Assembly: GCF_035593345.1 (NCBI RefSeq) | Contig: NZ_CP141606.1 | Location: 4,833,842-4,897,841, forward strand | Origin: Lelliottia sp. JS-SCA-14 | Lineage (GTDB): Bacteria; Pseudomonadota; Gammaproteobacteria; Enterobacterales; Enterobacteriaceae | Direction: 5' to 3' | DNA: 64,000 nt | Part shown: in pieces, positions 19,736-29,792 of the stretch | Layout: every line of letters begins with the position of its first letter | Position numbering within the stretch: position 1 is the stretch's first letter | Translations under genes and position numbers: made by a program | Notes under the pieces: generated by a model | Databases searched by the model: none | The model's input: the letters and a program-made list of their open reading frames with translations, nothing else | What the model was told of the DNA's origin: nothing

Positions 19736-20608
19736 ATGGACTTCTTTACTCTGTTTACTCCAGACGGTGTGCCTCTGGATTACGGCGTGATGGCTATCGT
19801 GATTGCCATTATGTTTATGTACACCTTCGTTGGGATCTGCGCCGGTTTCGGCGGCGCACTCACCACCATGCCGCTGATTACCCTGCTCCTGCCGCTGAAA
19901 ATGGCGGCACCGATGTCGGTAATTGTCGGCACGGCGACGGCGCTGTACGCCACCTGGCTCTCGCGCAAAGAGACGCAGTGGAAATCAGCGCTGGTGCTGA
20001 TTCTGTTCTCCTTTGCCGGGATCCCGGTCGGCATTTACGCGCTCTCTTATCTGCCCGATCACATCATGAAAATCGGTCTCGGCGGTTTCCTGATCCTCTA
20101 CTCCTTCTACAGCCTGTTTATTTCGCGTCTGCCGGTGTATGACAAAAACTGGATCGCCATGCCGATTGGCGTGATTGCCGGTGCGCTGGGTTCAGCCTTC
20201 TCCACCAACGGGCCGCCGGTGGTGATTTACGGCATGCTGCGCAATCTGGCTCCGGCGGCGTTTCGCGGCACCCTGAATGCGTTCTTTACCGCCAACAACA
20301 TCGCCATTATTGGCGGGCTGACCACCAGCGGTATTTTGACAGTGTCGACCATCAAGCTGGTGCTGTTCTGCGTGCCGACCATGATCCTGGGGTCGCTGGT
20401 GGGCCAGTACGTGCACAAGCGGATCTCCGTTAACGTCTTCCGGGTGATGGTCTTTTTACTGCTGATTGCCTCGGGCGCGATGCTGATCAAAGGCGCCACG
20501 GGCATCTCCACGCTGAGTGCGTTACTGCCGGTGTTTGGTTTGCTGCTGGTACTGCAGATCCTGTTTGGCAAAAAAGTGGCCGCCATTCGCGCCGCCAGTC
20601 AGAGTTAG
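19736..20608 (+). CDS. TauE/SafE-family permease within the sulfoquinovose operon
   Basis: 290 residues from the ATG at 19736, preceded by AAGGAA; the open frame reaches back into yihQ. Eight or so hydrophobic helices. The two family repeats are visible: GICAGFGGALTTMPLI in the first half and GALGSAFSTNGPPVVIYGML in the second. TauE/SafE proteins export sulfite, sulfoacetate and other organosulfonates. The gene sits 14 bases after yihQ and 13 before yihP, so it is part of the operon; E. coli K-12 has no gene here. By context it may export DHPS or sulfite, or import a substrate; direction is an inference. Confidence 0.9.
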   Translation: MDFFTLFTPDGVPLDYGVMAIVIAIMFMYTFVGICAGFGGALTTMPLITLLLPLKMAAPMSVIVGTATALYATWLSRKETQWKSALVLILFSFAGIPVGIYALSYLPDHIMKIGLGGFLILYSFYSLFISRLPVYDKNWIAMPIGVIAGALGSAFSTNGPPVVIYGMLRNLAPAAFRGTLNAFFTANNIAIIGGLTTSGILTVSTIKLVLFCVPTMILGSLVGQYVHKRISVNVFRVMVFLLLIASGAMLIKGATGISTLSALLPVFGLLLVLQILFGKKVAAIRAASQS

Positions 20609-20621
20609 CGGAGAAGAGACG

Positions 20622-22010
20622 ATGAGTCAGTCAATGACCGAAAACGGTAATCCGGCCAGTCTGCGTTTGCCGTTTAAAGAGAAACTGGCCTATGGAATGG
20701 GCGATCTGGGTTCCAATATTCTGCTGGATATTGGCACACTCTATTTGCTGAAGTTTTACACCGACGTGCTGGGGCTGCCGGGCACCTACGGCGGCATTAT
20801 CTTTTTGATTGCCAAGTTCTTTACCGCGTTTACCGACATGGGCACCGGGATTATGCTCGACTCGCGACGCAAGATTGGGCCAAAGGGGAAATTTCGCCCG
20901 TTTGTGCTGTACGCGGCGTTTCCGGTCACGCTGTTAGCTATCGCCAACTTTGTCGGCACCCCTTTTGATATCACCGGCAAAACGGTCATGGCAACCCTGC
21001 TGTTCATGCTCTACGGGTTGGTTTTCAGCATGATGAACTGCTCCTACGGGGCGATGGTGCCTGCTATCACCAAGAACCCCGATGAGCGTGCCGCCCTCGC
21101 CGCCTGGCGTCAGGGTGGAGCAACGCTCGGTTTGCTGCTCTGCACGGTCGGTTTTGTACCGGTCATGAACCTGATTGAAGGCAGCTCGCAGGCTGGATAC
21201 ATCTTTGCCGCCACGCTGTTTTCCCTCTGCGGATTGCTCTGCATGTGGTGCTGCTATCGGGGCGTGAAGGAGCGCTACGTCGAGGTGCAGCCTGCCCATA
21301 TGGCGCAGAAACCGGGCCTGCTCCAGTCGTTCCGGGCTATCGCCGGGAACCGGCCACTGTTTATCCTCTGCATCGCCAACCTGTGCACCTTAGGCGCATT
21401 CAACGTCAAACTCGCGATTCAGGTTTACTACACGCAATACGTGCTCAACGACCCGATTTTGCTGTCGTACATGGGTTTCTTCAGTATGGGCTGCATTTTT
21501 GTCGGCGTATTTATGATGCCCGGCGCGGTGCGGCGCTTTGGCAAGAAAAAAGTCTATATCGGCGGGCTGCTGATCTGGGTGGCGGGCGATCTCCTGAACT
21601 ACTTCTTCGGCGGTGGGCCGGTCAGCTTTGTCGCATTCTCCTGTCTCGCTTTCTTCGGGTCGGCATTCGTGAATAGCCTGAACTGGGCGCTGGTGTCGGA
21701 CACGGTGGAGTACGGCGAATGGCGAACCGGCGTGCGATCGGAAGGGACGGTTTACACCGGATTTACCTTCTTTCGCAAGGTGTCGCAGGCGCTGGCCGGT
21801 TTCTTCCCGGGCCTGATGCTGACGCAAATCGGCTATGTGCCCAACGTGGTTCAGTCCGCCGGTACCGTGGAAGGCTTACGCCAGCTGATATTCATCTATC
21901 CGTGCATTCTGGCCGTCGTCACCATTGTGGCCATGGGCTGCTTCTATAACCTCAACGAGAAGCTGTATGTGCGCATCGTTGAAGAGATAGAGCTACGTAA
22001 GGCGCTATGA
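20622..22010 (+). CDS. yihP: YihP, GPH-family sugar/sulfonate transporter
   Basis: 462 residues from the ATG at 20622, with about 12 membrane helices. Glycoside-pentoside-hexuronide:cation symporter family, shown by LDSRRKIGPKGKFRPF after helix 2-3 and by SLNWALVSDTVEYGEWRTGVRSEG in the second half. In E. coli the two paralogues YihO and YihP are proposed to import sulfoquinovose or its glycerol derivative and to export DHPS; which does which is not firmly settled. The closer match to my recollection of YihP is the basis of the name. Confidence 0.88.
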   Translation: MSQSMTENGNPASLRLPFKEKLAYGMGDLGSNILLDIGTLYLLKFYTDVLGLPGTYGGIIFLIAKFFTAFTDMGTGIMLDSRRKIGPKGKFRPFVLYAAFPVTLLAIANFVGTPFDITGKTVMATLLFMLYGLVFSMMNCSYGAMVPAITKNPDERAALAAWRQGGATLGLLLCTVGFVPVMNLIEGSSQAGYIFAATLFSLCGLLCMWCCYRGVKERYVEVQPAHMAQKPGLLQSFRAIAGNRPLFILCIANLCTLGAFNVKLAIQVYYTQYVLNDPILLSYMGFFSMGCIFVGVFMMPGAVRRFGKKKVYIGGLLIWVAGDLLNYFFGGGPVSFVAFSCLAFFGSAFVNSLNWALVSDTVEYGEWRTGVRSEGTVYTGFTFFRKVSQALAGFFPGLMLTQIGYVPNVVQSAGTVEGLRQLIFIYPCILAVVTIVAMGCFYNLNEKLYVRIVEEIELRKAL

Positions 22011-22019
22011 GGATCGCGT

Positions 22020-23447
22020 ATGACTAAGACCCCTGATCCGTTAACCCTGAAACTGAGCCTGCGCGAGAAGTTTGCCTATGGAATGGGTGATTTTGGCTCG
22101 AACCTGATTCTGTCGATTGGCACGCTGTACCTGCTGAAGTTTTATACGGATGAGCTGGGCATGCCGGCGTTTTACGGTGGGATTATTTTTCTGGTGGCGA
22201 AGTTCTTCACCGCCTTCACCGACATGCTAACCGGTGTGCTGCTGGATTCACGGCGCCATATCGGCGCACGGGGGAAATTCCGGCCCTTTATTCTGTACGC
22301 CTCCGTTCCGGTCGCGCTGGTCGCGACGGCACAGTTCATCGCCAATGATTTCAGTCTGACGGTCAAAACGGCCATCGCCACCGTGTTATTTATGCTCTTC
22401 GGCCTGTTCTACAGCCTGATGAACTGCTCGTACGGGGCGATGGTTCCGGCGATCACCAAAAACCCGAACGAGCGCGCGCATCTTGCGGCCTGGCGTCAGG
22501 GCGGAGCCACGGTGGGGCTGCTGCTGTGTACGGTGGGCTTTATGCCCATACAGGCGCTGTTTGCCAGCCAGACGTCGCTGGGGTATCTGGTGGCCGCGTT
22601 GCTCTTCGTGACTACCGGGCTGTTCTGCATGTGGTATTGCTACAGCGGCGTGCAAGAGCGTTACGTCGACATCACGCCCGAGCACCATAAGCCTGGGATC
22701 ATGAAATCGTTTTATGCGATTTTCCGCAATCCCCCGCTGCTGGTGCTGTGCATCGCCAATCTCTGCACACTGGCGGCTTTTAACATCAAACTCGCAATCC
22801 AGGTCTATTACACCCAGTACGTGCTTAACGATATTCATCTCTTGTCGTGGATGGGTTTTTTCAGCATGGGCTGCATTCTGGTGGGCGTACTTATGGTGCC
22901 GGGCGCAGTGAAACGCTTTGGCAAAAAGCAGGTGTATTTGGGTGGGCTGACCCTGTGGGCAGTGGGCGATGTGCTGAACTTTGTCTGGGGAAGCAGCTCG
23001 CTAACGTTCGTACTGTTTTCCTGTATGGCGTTTTTCGGCACGGCTTTCGTGAACAGCCTGAACTGGGCGCTGGTGCCGGATACCGTTGAGTATGGGGAGT
23101 GGAAGACGGGGATCCGCGCCGAAGGCTCGGTCTATACCGGCTATACCTTTTCGCGCAAGATTTCGGCGGCGCTCGCCGGATTCTTACCAGGGATTATGCT
23201 CACGCAAATCGGTTATATCCCGCACGCGGTACAAAGTGCAGGCACCCTGCTTGGCCTGCGTCAGCTGATTTTTCTTTGGCCGTGCGGGCTGGCGATTATC
23301 GCCGCCATCACCATGGGACTGTTTTATAAGCTCAACGAGCAACGCTTCGCGTTTATTATTGAGGAGATAGGAAAACGGAAACAACCGCCGGAACCGCAAC
23401 CCGATGCCCCGGCAAACAATAAACCGTCTACTGTGACCTTATACTGA
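22020..23447 (+). CDS. yihO: YihO, GPH-family transporter, likely sulfoquinovose importer
   Basis: 475 residues. The start MTKTPDPLTLKLSLREKFAYGMGDFGSNL and the body follow E. coli YihO closely. It is a tandem paralogue of yihP nine bases upstream; long segments agree almost word for word, for example LAIQVYYTQYVLND and SLNWALVPDTVEYGEW. About 12 membrane helices and a Pro-rich hydrophilic tail (KQPPEPQPDAPANN). It ends the operon; a bidirectional terminator follows. E. coli ompL, which lies next, is missing. Confidence 0.9.
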   Translation: MTKTPDPLTLKLSLREKFAYGMGDFGSNLILSIGTLYLLKFYTDELGMPAFYGGIIFLVAKFFTAFTDMLTGVLLDSRRHIGARGKFRPFILYASVPVALVATAQFIANDFSLTVKTAIATVLFMLFGLFYSLMNCSYGAMVPAITKNPNERAHLAAWRQGGATVGLLLCTVGFMPIQALFASQTSLGYLVAALLFVTTGLFCMWYCYSGVQERYVDITPEHHKPGIMKSFYAIFRNPPLLVLCIANLCTLAAFNIKLAIQVYYTQYVLNDIHLLSWMGFFSMGCILVGVLMVPGAVKRFGKKQVYLGGLTLWAVGDVLNFVWGSSSLTFVLFSCMAFFGTAFVNSLNWALVPDTVEYGEWKTGIRAEGSVYTGYTFSRKISAALAGFLPGIMLTQIGYIPHAVQSAGTLLGLRQLIFLWPCGLAIIAAITMGLFYKLNEQRFAFIIEEIGKRKQPPEPQPDAPANNKPSTVTLY

Positions 23448-23453
23448 CATAAA

Positions 23454-23480
23454 AAAAGCCGCTGAATATCAGCGGCTTTT
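23454..23480. terminator. bidirectional terminator between yihO and bipA
   Basis: AAAAGCCGCTGA (23454-23465), three-base loop, TCAGCGGCTTTT (23469-23480). The right arm ends in four T on the + strand and the left side reads as seven T on the - strand, so it can end both converging operons. Confidence 0.92.
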
Positions 23481-23509
23481 CGCATTACGCACCTCAGAGA
23501 GGTATCGTA

Positions 23510-25333
23510 TTAGTCTTTGCTGCCACGGCCCGCACGTTTACGGTCGTTCTCAGTCAGGTGACGTTTACGGATACGTACGGAGGTAGGGGTAACTTCTACC
23601 AGTTCGTCGTCATCGATAAATTCCAGAGCCTGCTCAAGAGACATTTTCTGTGCTGGAACCAGCGTGGTGGCTTCGTCAGTACCGGAAGCACGCATGTTGG
23701 TCAGTTTCTTACCGGTCAGGCAGTTTACAGTCAGGTCGTTAGAACGACTGTGAATACCGATGATCTGGCCTTCGTAAACTTCTGCACCGTGACCCAGGAA
23801 CAGCTTACCGCGGTCCTGCAGGCTGAACAGTGCGAACGCAACTGCTTTACCCTGACCGTTAGAGATCAGCACGCCGTTCTGGCGCTGGCCGATTTCACCC
23901 GGTTTAACGTCATCGTAGTGGCTGAAGGTGGAGTACAGCAGACCAGTACCGGAGGTCATGGTCATGAACTCGGTACGGAAGCCGATCAGGCCACGTGCCG
24001 GGATCAGGTAATCCAGACGAATACGGCCTTTGCCGTCAGGGATCATGTCTTTGACATCGCCCTTACGCTCGCCCATTGCCTGCATCACAGAACCCTGGTG
24101 CTGTTCTTCGATATCCAGCGTCACGTTCTCGAACGGCTCTTGCATACGGCCATCGATCATACGGTTGATAACTTTCGGACGGGACACAGCCAGTTCGAAG
24201 CCTTCACGACGCATGTTTTCGATAAGAACAGACAGGTGCAGCTCGCCACGACCGGATACACGGAACGCGTCCGCATCTTCGGTTTCTTCAACACGCAGTG
24301 CCACGTTGTGCACCAGCTCTTTGTTCAGGCGGTCAAGGATCTGACGAGAGGTAACGTATTTACCTTCTTTGCCACAGAACGGAGAGGTGTTGACGTTGAA
24401 GAACATGGTAACGGTTGGTTCATCAACAGACAGGGCTGGCAGCGCTTCGACGTTTTGCGGATCGCAAAGAGTGTCGGAGATGTTCAGCTCGCCCAGACCG
24501 GTGATCGCGATGATGTCGCCCGCTTCGGCTTCGGTGGATTCAATACGCTCCAGACCGAGGTGAGTCAGTACTTTACCGACTTTACCGTTACGAGTTTTAC
24601 CTTCGCTGTCGATGACAGTGACTTGCTGGTTAGGCTTCACTTTACCGCGCTTGATACGACCGATGCCGATAACGCCAACGTAGTTGTTGTAGTCCAGCTG
24701 GGAGATCTGCATCTGGAACGGACCATCGAGGTCAACGCTTGGTGCTTTAACGTGGTCAACAATCGCCTGGTACAGCGGAGTCATGTCTTCCGCCATCTCA
24801 TTGTGATCGTTACCCGCGATACCCATCAGTGCTGATGCATAGATGATTGGGAAGTCGAGCTGCTCGTCGCTCGCGTCCAGGTTCACGAACAGGTCGAAGA
24901 CCTGATCCACAACCCAGTCAGGACGCGCGCCAGGACGGTCAACTTTGTTGATAACCACGATTGGCTTCAAACCATGGGCAAATGCCTTTTTGGTTACGAA
25001 GCGCGTCTGCGGCATTGGGCCATCCATTGCGTCAACGACCAGCAGAACGGAGTCTACCATGGACATTACACGTTCAACTTCACCACCGAAGTCGGCGTGC
25101 CCAGGGGTATCAACGATGTTGATACGGTAGTCATTCCATTTGATAGCGGTGTTTTTAGCGAGGATGGTAATCCCACGCTCTTTCTCCAAATCGTTGGAGT
25201 CCATCACGCGTTCGGTGGCTTCAGCACGTTCATTACTGAAGGTACCGGATTGCTGCAGCAGCTTGTCAACCAGGGTAGTTTTACCATGGTCAACGTGCGC
25301 GATGATGGCGATATTACGCAGATTTTCGATCAC
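23510..25333 (-). CDS. bipA: BipA (TypA), ribosome-associated translational GTPase
   Basis: 607 residues, full length. The G-domain motifs are [10 protein letters not shown] (G1, near residue 12), RGIT (G2), DTPGHADF (G3) and NKVD (G4), followed by EF-G-like domains and the BipA-specific C-terminal domain ending in a basic tail. It assists 50S assembly and growth at low temperature or under stress. Divergent from glnA, as in E. coli. Confidence 0.97.
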   Translation of the reverse strand: MIENLRNIAIIAHVDHGKTTLVDKLLQQSGTFSNERAEATERVMDSNDLEKERGITILAKNTAIKWNDYRINIVDTPGHADFGGEVERVMSMVDSVLLVVDAMDGPMPQTRFVTKKAFAHGLKPIVVINKVDRPGARPDWVVDQVFDLFVNLDASDEQLDFPIIYASALMGIAGNDHNEMAEDMTPLYQAIVDHVKAPSVDLDGPFQMQISQLDYNNYVGVIGIGRIKRGKVKPNQQVTVIDSEGKTRNGKVGKVLTHLGLERIESTEAEAGDIIAITGLGELNISDTLCDPQNVEALPALSVDEPTVTMFFNVNTSPFCGKEGKYVTSRQILDRLNKELVHNVALRVEETEDADAFRVSGRGELHLSVLIENMRREGFELAVSRPKVINRMIDGRMQEPFENVTLDIEEQHQGSVMQAMGERKGDVKDMIPDGKGRIRLDYLIPARGLIGFRTEFMTMTSGTGLLYSTFSHYDDVKPGEIGQRQNGVLISNGQGKAVAFALFSLQDRGKLFLGHGAEVYEGQIIGIHSRSNDLTVNCLTGKKLTNMRASGTDEATTLVPAQKMSLEQALEFIDDDELVEVTPTSVRIRKRHLTENDRKRAGRGSKD

Positions 25334-25485
25334 AACTTTGCCTCAGGCATTTAGAAATAGCGCGTTATTGTACACGGATTAATCGCAGGACTAAACAGGA
25401 TCACAAACATCCTCCGCAAACAAGTATCGCAGAGTTGCTTTGTGACCGCTTTCACGCAGCGTAAAAAGCGCACTTTAACGAAAAT

Positions 25486-25501
25486 TGCACCAATATGGTG
25501 C
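25486..25501. promoter_or_regulatory. NtrC binding site 1 upstream of glnA
   Basis: TGCACCAATATGGTGC matches the NtrC consensus TGCACCA-N5-TGGTGCA. It lies about 107 bases upstream of the sigma-54 promoter, the position of the strong enhancer in E. coli glnA. Confidence 0.9.
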
Positions 25502-25518
25502 TCAGTGTTCACACTGAA

Positions 25519-25534
25519 GCACTATACTGGTGCA
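25519..25534. promoter_or_regulatory. NtrC binding site 2 upstream of glnA
   Basis: GCACTATACTGGTGCA, the second strong NtrC site, centred about 33 bases (three helical turns) from site 1. The spacing allows the NtrC dimers to form the active oligomer on one DNA face. Confidence 0.88.
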
Positions 25535-25607
25535 AGATGACTATCGTGGTGCAGTTCATTTGCACTATGACGTGCATGATAACGCCTTTTTGGGGTGATT
25601 TAAAAGT

Positions 25608-25623
25608 TGGCACAGATTTCGCT
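25608..25623 (+). promoter_or_regulatory. sigma-54 promoter glnAp2
   Basis: TGGCAC (-24) and TCGCT (-12) separated by five bases, within TTGGCACAGATTTCGCTTTA, the E. coli glnAp2 sequence. The start of transcription should be near 25634, leaving a leader of about 90 bases before the glnA ATG at 25723. Confidence 0.92.
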
Positions 25624-25722
25624 TTATAAAAATACGGCAAAAAGATGGCAACCCTGCCTGCCATAAACAGAATTGAAGACCTCGTTACCACGACGACAAT
25701 GACCAATCCGGGAGAGTTAAGT

Positions 25723-27132
25723 ATGTCCGCTGAACACGTTTTGACGATGCTGAACGAACACGAAGTGAAGTTTGTTGATCTGCGCTTCACAGATACCAAA
25801 GGTAAAGAACAGCACGTCACAATTCCTGCTCACCAGGTAAATGCCGAATTCTTCGAAGAAGGCAAAATGTTTGACGGCTCCTCAATCGGCGGCTGGAAAG
25901 GTATCAACGAATCCGACATGGTTCTGATGCCAGACGCAACCACTGCGCTCATTGACCCGTTCTACGAAGAGTCTACCCTGATTATCCGTTGCGACATCCT
26001 CGAGCCAGGCACGCTGCAGGGCTACGACCGCGACCCACGCTCCATCGCTAAACGCGCTGAAGAGTACCTGCGTTCTACCGGCATCGCGGACACCGTGCTG
26101 TTCGGGCCAGAGCCAGAGTTCTTCCTGTTCGACGACATCCGCTTTGGTGCGTCTATCTCCGGTTCTCACGTGGCTATCGACGATATCGAAGGCGCATGGA
26201 ACTCCTCCACCAAATACGAAGGTGGTAACAAAGGTCACCGTCCAGGCGTGAAAGGCGGTTACTTCCCGGTTCCTCCGGTCGATTCTTCTCAGGACATCCG
26301 TTCTACCATGTGTCTGATCATGGAAGAGATGGGTCTGGTTGTTGAAGCGCATCACCACGAAGTGGCGACGGCGGGTCAGAACGAAATCGCCACCCGCTTT
26401 AACACCATGACCAAAAAAGCGGATGAGATTCAGATCTACAAATATGTGGTTCACAACGTGGCGCACCGCTTCGGCAAAACCGCAACCTTTATGCCAAAAC
26501 CAATGTTCGGCGATAACGGTTCCGGTATGCACTGCCACATGTCCCTGTCCAAGAACGGGACTAACCTGTTCTCTGGCGACAAATATGCGGGTCTGTCCGA
26601 GCAGGCGCTGTTCTACATCGGCGGTGTGATCAAGCACGCTAAAGCGATTAACGCCCTGGCGAACCCAACCACCAACTCCTACAAGCGTCTGGTCCCAGGC
26701 TACGAAGCACCGGTCATGCTGGCTTACTCTGCCCGTAACCGTTCTGCTTCTATCCGTATCCCAGTGGTTGCGTCTCCAAAAGCGCGTCGTATCGAAGTGC
26801 GCTTCCCGGACCCAGCGGCTAACCCATACCTGTGCTTCGCAGCGCTGCTGATGGCGGGTCTTGACGGTATTAAGAACAAGATCCACCCTGGCGAAGCGAT
26901 GGACAAAAACCTGTACGACCTGCCGCCAGAAGAAGCGAAAGAGATCCCACAGGTTGCCGGTTCTCTGGAAGAAGCACTCAATGCGCTCGACGCTGACCGT
27001 GAGTTCCTGACGGCTGGCGGTGTGTTCACCGACGACGCTATCGATGCTTACATCGCCCTGCGTATCGAAGAGAACGACCGTGTGCGCATGACGCCACACC
27101 CGGTTGAGTTCGAACTGTATTACAGCGTTTAA
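25723..27132 (+). CDS. glnA: GlnA, glutamine synthetase type I
   Basis: 469 residues from the ATG at 25723 (MSAEHVL), equal to E. coli; the longer frame to 25645 would start inside the promoter. It makes glutamine from glutamate, ammonia and ATP as a dodecamer. Metal and ATP motifs are present: [20 protein letters not shown], the [11 protein letters not shown] segment and [17 protein letters not shown]. The adenylylated tyrosine lies in NLYDLPPEE, so GlnE control is retained. Regulated by NtrC and sigma-54 upstream; followed by glnL-glnG after an internal terminator. Confidence 0.99.
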   Translation: MSAEHVLTMLNEHEVKFVDLRFTDTKGKEQHVTIPAHQVNAEFFEEGKMFDGSSIGGWKGINESDMVLMPDATTALIDPFYEESTLIIRCDILEPGTLQGYDRDPRSIAKRAEEYLRSTGIADTVLFGPEPEFFLFDDIRFGASISGSHVAIDDIEGAWNSSTKYEGGNKGHRPGVKGGYFPVPPVDSSQDIRSTMCLIMEEMGLVVEAHHHEVATAGQNEIATRFNTMTKKADEIQIYKYVVHNVAHRFGKTATFMPKPMFGDNGSGMHCHMSLSKNGTNLFSGDKYAGLSEQALFYIGGVIKHAKAINALANPTTNSYKRLVPGYEAPVMLAYSARNRSASIRIPVVASPKARRIEVRFPDPAANPYLCFAALLMAGLDGIKNKIHPGEAMDKNLYDLPPEEAKEIPQVAGSLEEALNALDADREFLTAGGVFTDDAIDAYIALRIEENDRVRMTPHPVEFELYYSV

Positions 27133-27228
27133 GTTTTAACGATGACCCGCGACCTTTTCCGCGGGAAATCGAAAGCCGTTTTTTGTTGCCGTGGAAACTT
27201 TTTAGCCCATCTCCGGATGGGCTTTTTT
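27133..27228 (+). ncRNA. glnZ: glnA 3' untranslated region, candidate GlnZ sRNA
   Basis: In E. coli and Salmonella the glnA 3' end is processed to the Hfq-binding sRNA GlnZ. Here the 3' region has a CCCGCG-CGCGGG hairpin near 27148-27166, a T-rich single-stranded stretch and a strong Rho-independent terminator with a long T run, as Hfq-bound 3'-UTR sRNAs have. The 5' end of any processed product cannot be seen. Confidence 0.45.
27204..27228 (+). terminator. terminator between glnA and glnL
   Basis: AGCCCATC (27204-27211), loop TCCG, GATGGGCT (27216-27223), then TTTTT. It ends most glnA transcripts; partial read-through would add glnLG expression under nitrogen limitation. Confidence 0.92.
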
Positions 27229-27278
27229 CTCCACCAACAAACTGATCTCACGCGCTTTTTACAACGAAAAAGCTATAC

Positions 27279-27295
27279 TGCACTAAATTAGTGCA
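27279..27295. promoter_or_regulatory. NtrC operator at the glnL promoter
   Basis: TGCACTAAATTAGTGCA, a near-perfect NtrC palindrome beginning 39 bases before the glnL ATG. In E. coli this site lets NtrC repress glnLp so that glnLG is read mainly from glnA when nitrogen is short. Confidence 0.88.
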
Positions 27296-27317
27296 CCCAA
27301 CTCCAGGAGACTGCTTA

Positions 27318-28367
27318 ATGGCAACTGGCACGCTGCCCGATGCTGGGCAGATCCTCAATTCTTTAATCAACAGTATCTTACTGGTCGACGATGAGCTGGC
27401 GGTGCATTACGCCAACCCTGCGGCGCAGCAGCTGCTCGCCCAAAGCTCGCGTAAATTATTTGGTACGCCGTTACCCGAACTGTTGAGCTATTTTTCGCTG
27501 AATATTGCCCTGATGCAGGAAAGTCTCGCGGCGGGCCAGGGGTTCACGGACAACGAAGTGACACTGGTGATCGACGGGCGCTCGCATATTCTTTCGCTGA
27601 CGGCGCAGCGTCTGCCGGACGGGCTCATTCTGCTGGAAATGGCGCCGATGGATAACCTGCGTCGGTTGAGTCAGGAGCAGCTCCAGCACGCTCAGCAAAT
27701 CGCGGCACGCGATCTGGTGCGTGGCCTTGCCCATGAGATTAAAAACCCGCTTGGTGGCCTGCGTGGCGCAGCACAGCTGTTAACCAAAGCTCTGCCCGAC
27801 CCTACGCTTGCGGAATACACCAACGTCATCATTGAACAGGCCGATCGCCTGCGCAATCTGGTGGACCGTCTGCTGGGGCCTCAGCAGCCGGGTATGCACG
27901 TGACAGAAAGCATCCACAAAGTGGCTGAGCGCGTGGTGAAGCTGGTCTCGATGGAGTTACCCGCGAACGTCACGCTGGTGCGCGATTACGATCCAAGTCT
28001 GCCGGAATTGCCGCACGATCCCGACCAGATTGAACAGGTTCTGCTGAACGTGGTGCGTAACGCCCTGCAAGCCCTGGGCGCAGATGGCGGGCAGATCGTT
28101 CTGCGTACGCGGACCGCATTCCAGTTAACGCTGCATGGCGTGCGCTATCGCCTCGCCGCTCGTATCGACGTTGAAGACAACGGGCCAGGCATTCCCTCGC
28201 ATCTTCAGGACACGCTGTTTTATCCGATGGTGAGTGGCCGCGAAGGCGGGACCGGGCTGGGATTATCCATCGCCCGTAATTTGATCGACCAACACTCCGG
28301 CAAAATTGAATTTACCAGTTGGCCGGGTCATACCGAGTTTTCGGTTTACCTGCCAATTAAAAAATAA
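27318..28367 (+). CDS. glnL: GlnL (NtrB), nitrogen sensor histidine kinase/phosphatase
   Basis: 349 residues from the ATG at 27318, which has AGGAGA upstream. An N-terminal PAS domain (residues about 10-110) is followed by the dimerisation helix with the phosphorylated His139 ([12 protein letters not shown]) and an ATPase domain with VVRNALQAL (N box), DNGPGIP (G1) and [13 protein letters not shown] (G2). It is soluble. With PII it sets the phosphorylation state of NtrC. Confidence 0.98.
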   Translation: MATGTLPDAGQILNSLINSILLVDDELAVHYANPAAQQLLAQSSRKLFGTPLPELLSYFSLNIALMQESLAAGQGFTDNEVTLVIDGRSHILSLTAQRLPDGLILLEMAPMDNLRRLSQEQLQHAQQIAARDLVRGLAHEIKNPLGGLRGAAQLLTKALPDPTLAEYTNVIIEQADRLRNLVDRLLGPQQPGMHVTESIHKVAERVVKLVSMELPANVTLVRDYDPSLPELPHDPDQIEQVLLNVVRNALQALGADGGQIVLRTRTAFQLTLHGVRYRLAARIDVEDNGPGIPSHLQDTLFYPMVSGREGGTGLGLSIARNLIDQHSGKIEFTSWPGHTEFSVYLPIKK

Positions 28368-28378
28368 AGGTGACGACG

Positions 28379-29791
28379 ATGCAACGAGGGATAGTCTGGG
28401 TAGTCGATGATGATAGCTCCATCCGCTGGGTGCTTGAACGCGCGCTCACGGGCGCAGGGTTAAACTGCACCACCTTTGAAAGCGGCAGCGAAGTGCTCGA
28501 TGCGCTCATCACCAAAACCCCGGACGTGCTGCTTTCGGATATTCGGATGCCAGGCATGGACGGGCTGGCGCTGTTAAAACAGATCAAGCAGCGCCATCCG
28601 ATGCTTCCGGTCATCATAATGACCGCTCACTCTGACCTGGATGCCGCCGTCAGCGCCTACCAGCAGGGTGCATTTGATTATCTGCCAAAACCCTTCGATA
28701 TCGATGAAGCCGTCGCCCTGGTGGAACGCGCAATTAGCCACTACCAGGAACAGCAGCAGCCGCGCAACGCGCCTGTGTTTGGCCCGACGACGGATATTAT
28801 TGGCGAAGCGCCCGCGATGCAGGATGTGTTTCGTATCATTGGCCGTCTGTCGCGTTCGTCCATCAGCGTGCTGATTAACGGTGAATCCGGGACCGGTAAA
28901 GAGCTGGTCGCTCACGCCCTTCACCGCCACAGCCCGCGCGCGAAAGCGCCGTTTATCGCCCTGAATATGGCCGCCATCCCGAAGGATTTGATCGAATCGG
29001 AGCTGTTTGGTCATGAGAAAGGCGCGTTTACCGGCGCGAACACCATTCGTCAGGGGCGCTTCGAACAGGCCGACGGCGGGACGCTTTTCCTCGATGAGAT
29101 CGGCGATATGCCGCTGGACGTGCAAACGCGTCTGCTGCGCGTGCTGGCCGACGGACAGTTTTACCGCGTCGGCGGGTATGCGCCGGTGAAAGTCGATGTG
29201 CGTATTATTGCCGCCACGCACCAGAACCTGGAGCAGCGCGTCCAGGAAGGCAAATTCCGTGAGGACTTGTTCCACCGTCTGAACGTCATTCGCGTTCACC
29301 TTCCGCCGCTGCGCGAACGCCGGGAAGATATTCCGCGTCTGGCGCGCCATTTCCTGCAGGTTGCCGCCCGCGAACTGGGGGTCGAAGCCAAACTGCTGCA
29401 CCCGGAAACTGATGCGGCGCTGACGCGTCTGGCATGGCCGGGGAACGTGCGTCAGCTGGAAAATACCTGCCGCTGGCTCACGGTGATGGCTGCCGGTCAG
29501 GAAGTGCTGATTCAGGATCTGCCGAGCGAATTGTTTGAAGCCACCGCGCCCGAAAGCAGCACCGGCCAATCGTTACCCGACAGCTGGGCGACGCTGCTGG
29601 CGCAGTGGGCGGATCGTGCGCTGCGTTCCGGTCATCAAAATCTGCTTTCCGAAGCACAGCCTGAAATGGAACGCACCTTGCTGACAACGGCATTGCGCCA
29701 TACGCAGGGGCATAAACAGGAAGCCGCTCGGCTGCTGGGTTGGGGGCGAAATACTCTGACGCGGAAGCTGAAAGAGCTGGGAATGGAATAA
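28379..29791 (+). CDS. glnG: GlnG (NtrC), sigma-54-dependent nitrogen response regulator
   Basis: 470 residues. Receiver domain with phosphorylated Asp54 (LLSDIRMPG), AAA+ domain with Walker A GESGTGKE, the sigma-54-contacting GAFTGA loop and Walker [14 protein letters not shown], and a C-terminal Fis-type helix-turn-helix ([21 protein letters not shown]). It activates glnAp2 through the two sites upstream and represses glnLp. Starts 11 bases after glnL. Confidence 0.98.
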   Translation: MQRGIVWVVDDDSSIRWVLERALTGAGLNCTTFESGSEVLDALITKTPDVLLSDIRMPGMDGLALLKQIKQRHPMLPVIIMTAHSDLDAAVSAYQQGAFDYLPKPFDIDEAVALVERAISHYQEQQQPRNAPVFGPTTDIIGEAPAMQDVFRIIGRLSRSSISVLINGESGTGKELVAHALHRHSPRAKAPFIALNMAAIPKDLIESELFGHEKGAFTGANTIRQGRFEQADGGTLFLDEIGDMPLDVQTRLLRVLADGQFYRVGGYAPVKVDVRIIAATHQNLEQRVQEGKFREDLFHRLNVIRVHLPPLRERREDIPRLARHFLQVAARELGVEAKLLHPETDAALTRLAWPGNVRQLENTCRWLTVMAAGQEVLIQDLPSELFEATAPESSTGQSLPDSWATLLAQWADRALRSGHQNLLSEAQPEMERTLLTTALRHTQGHKQEAARLLGWGRNTLTRKLKELGME

Positions 29792-29792
29792 C

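Noticed and set aside
23558..24835. 425-codon frame antisense to bipA, and similar frames antisense to glnA (25882-27099) and polA (34832-36025)
   Set aside because: All are shadows of conserved genes and lack ribosome sites or known domains.
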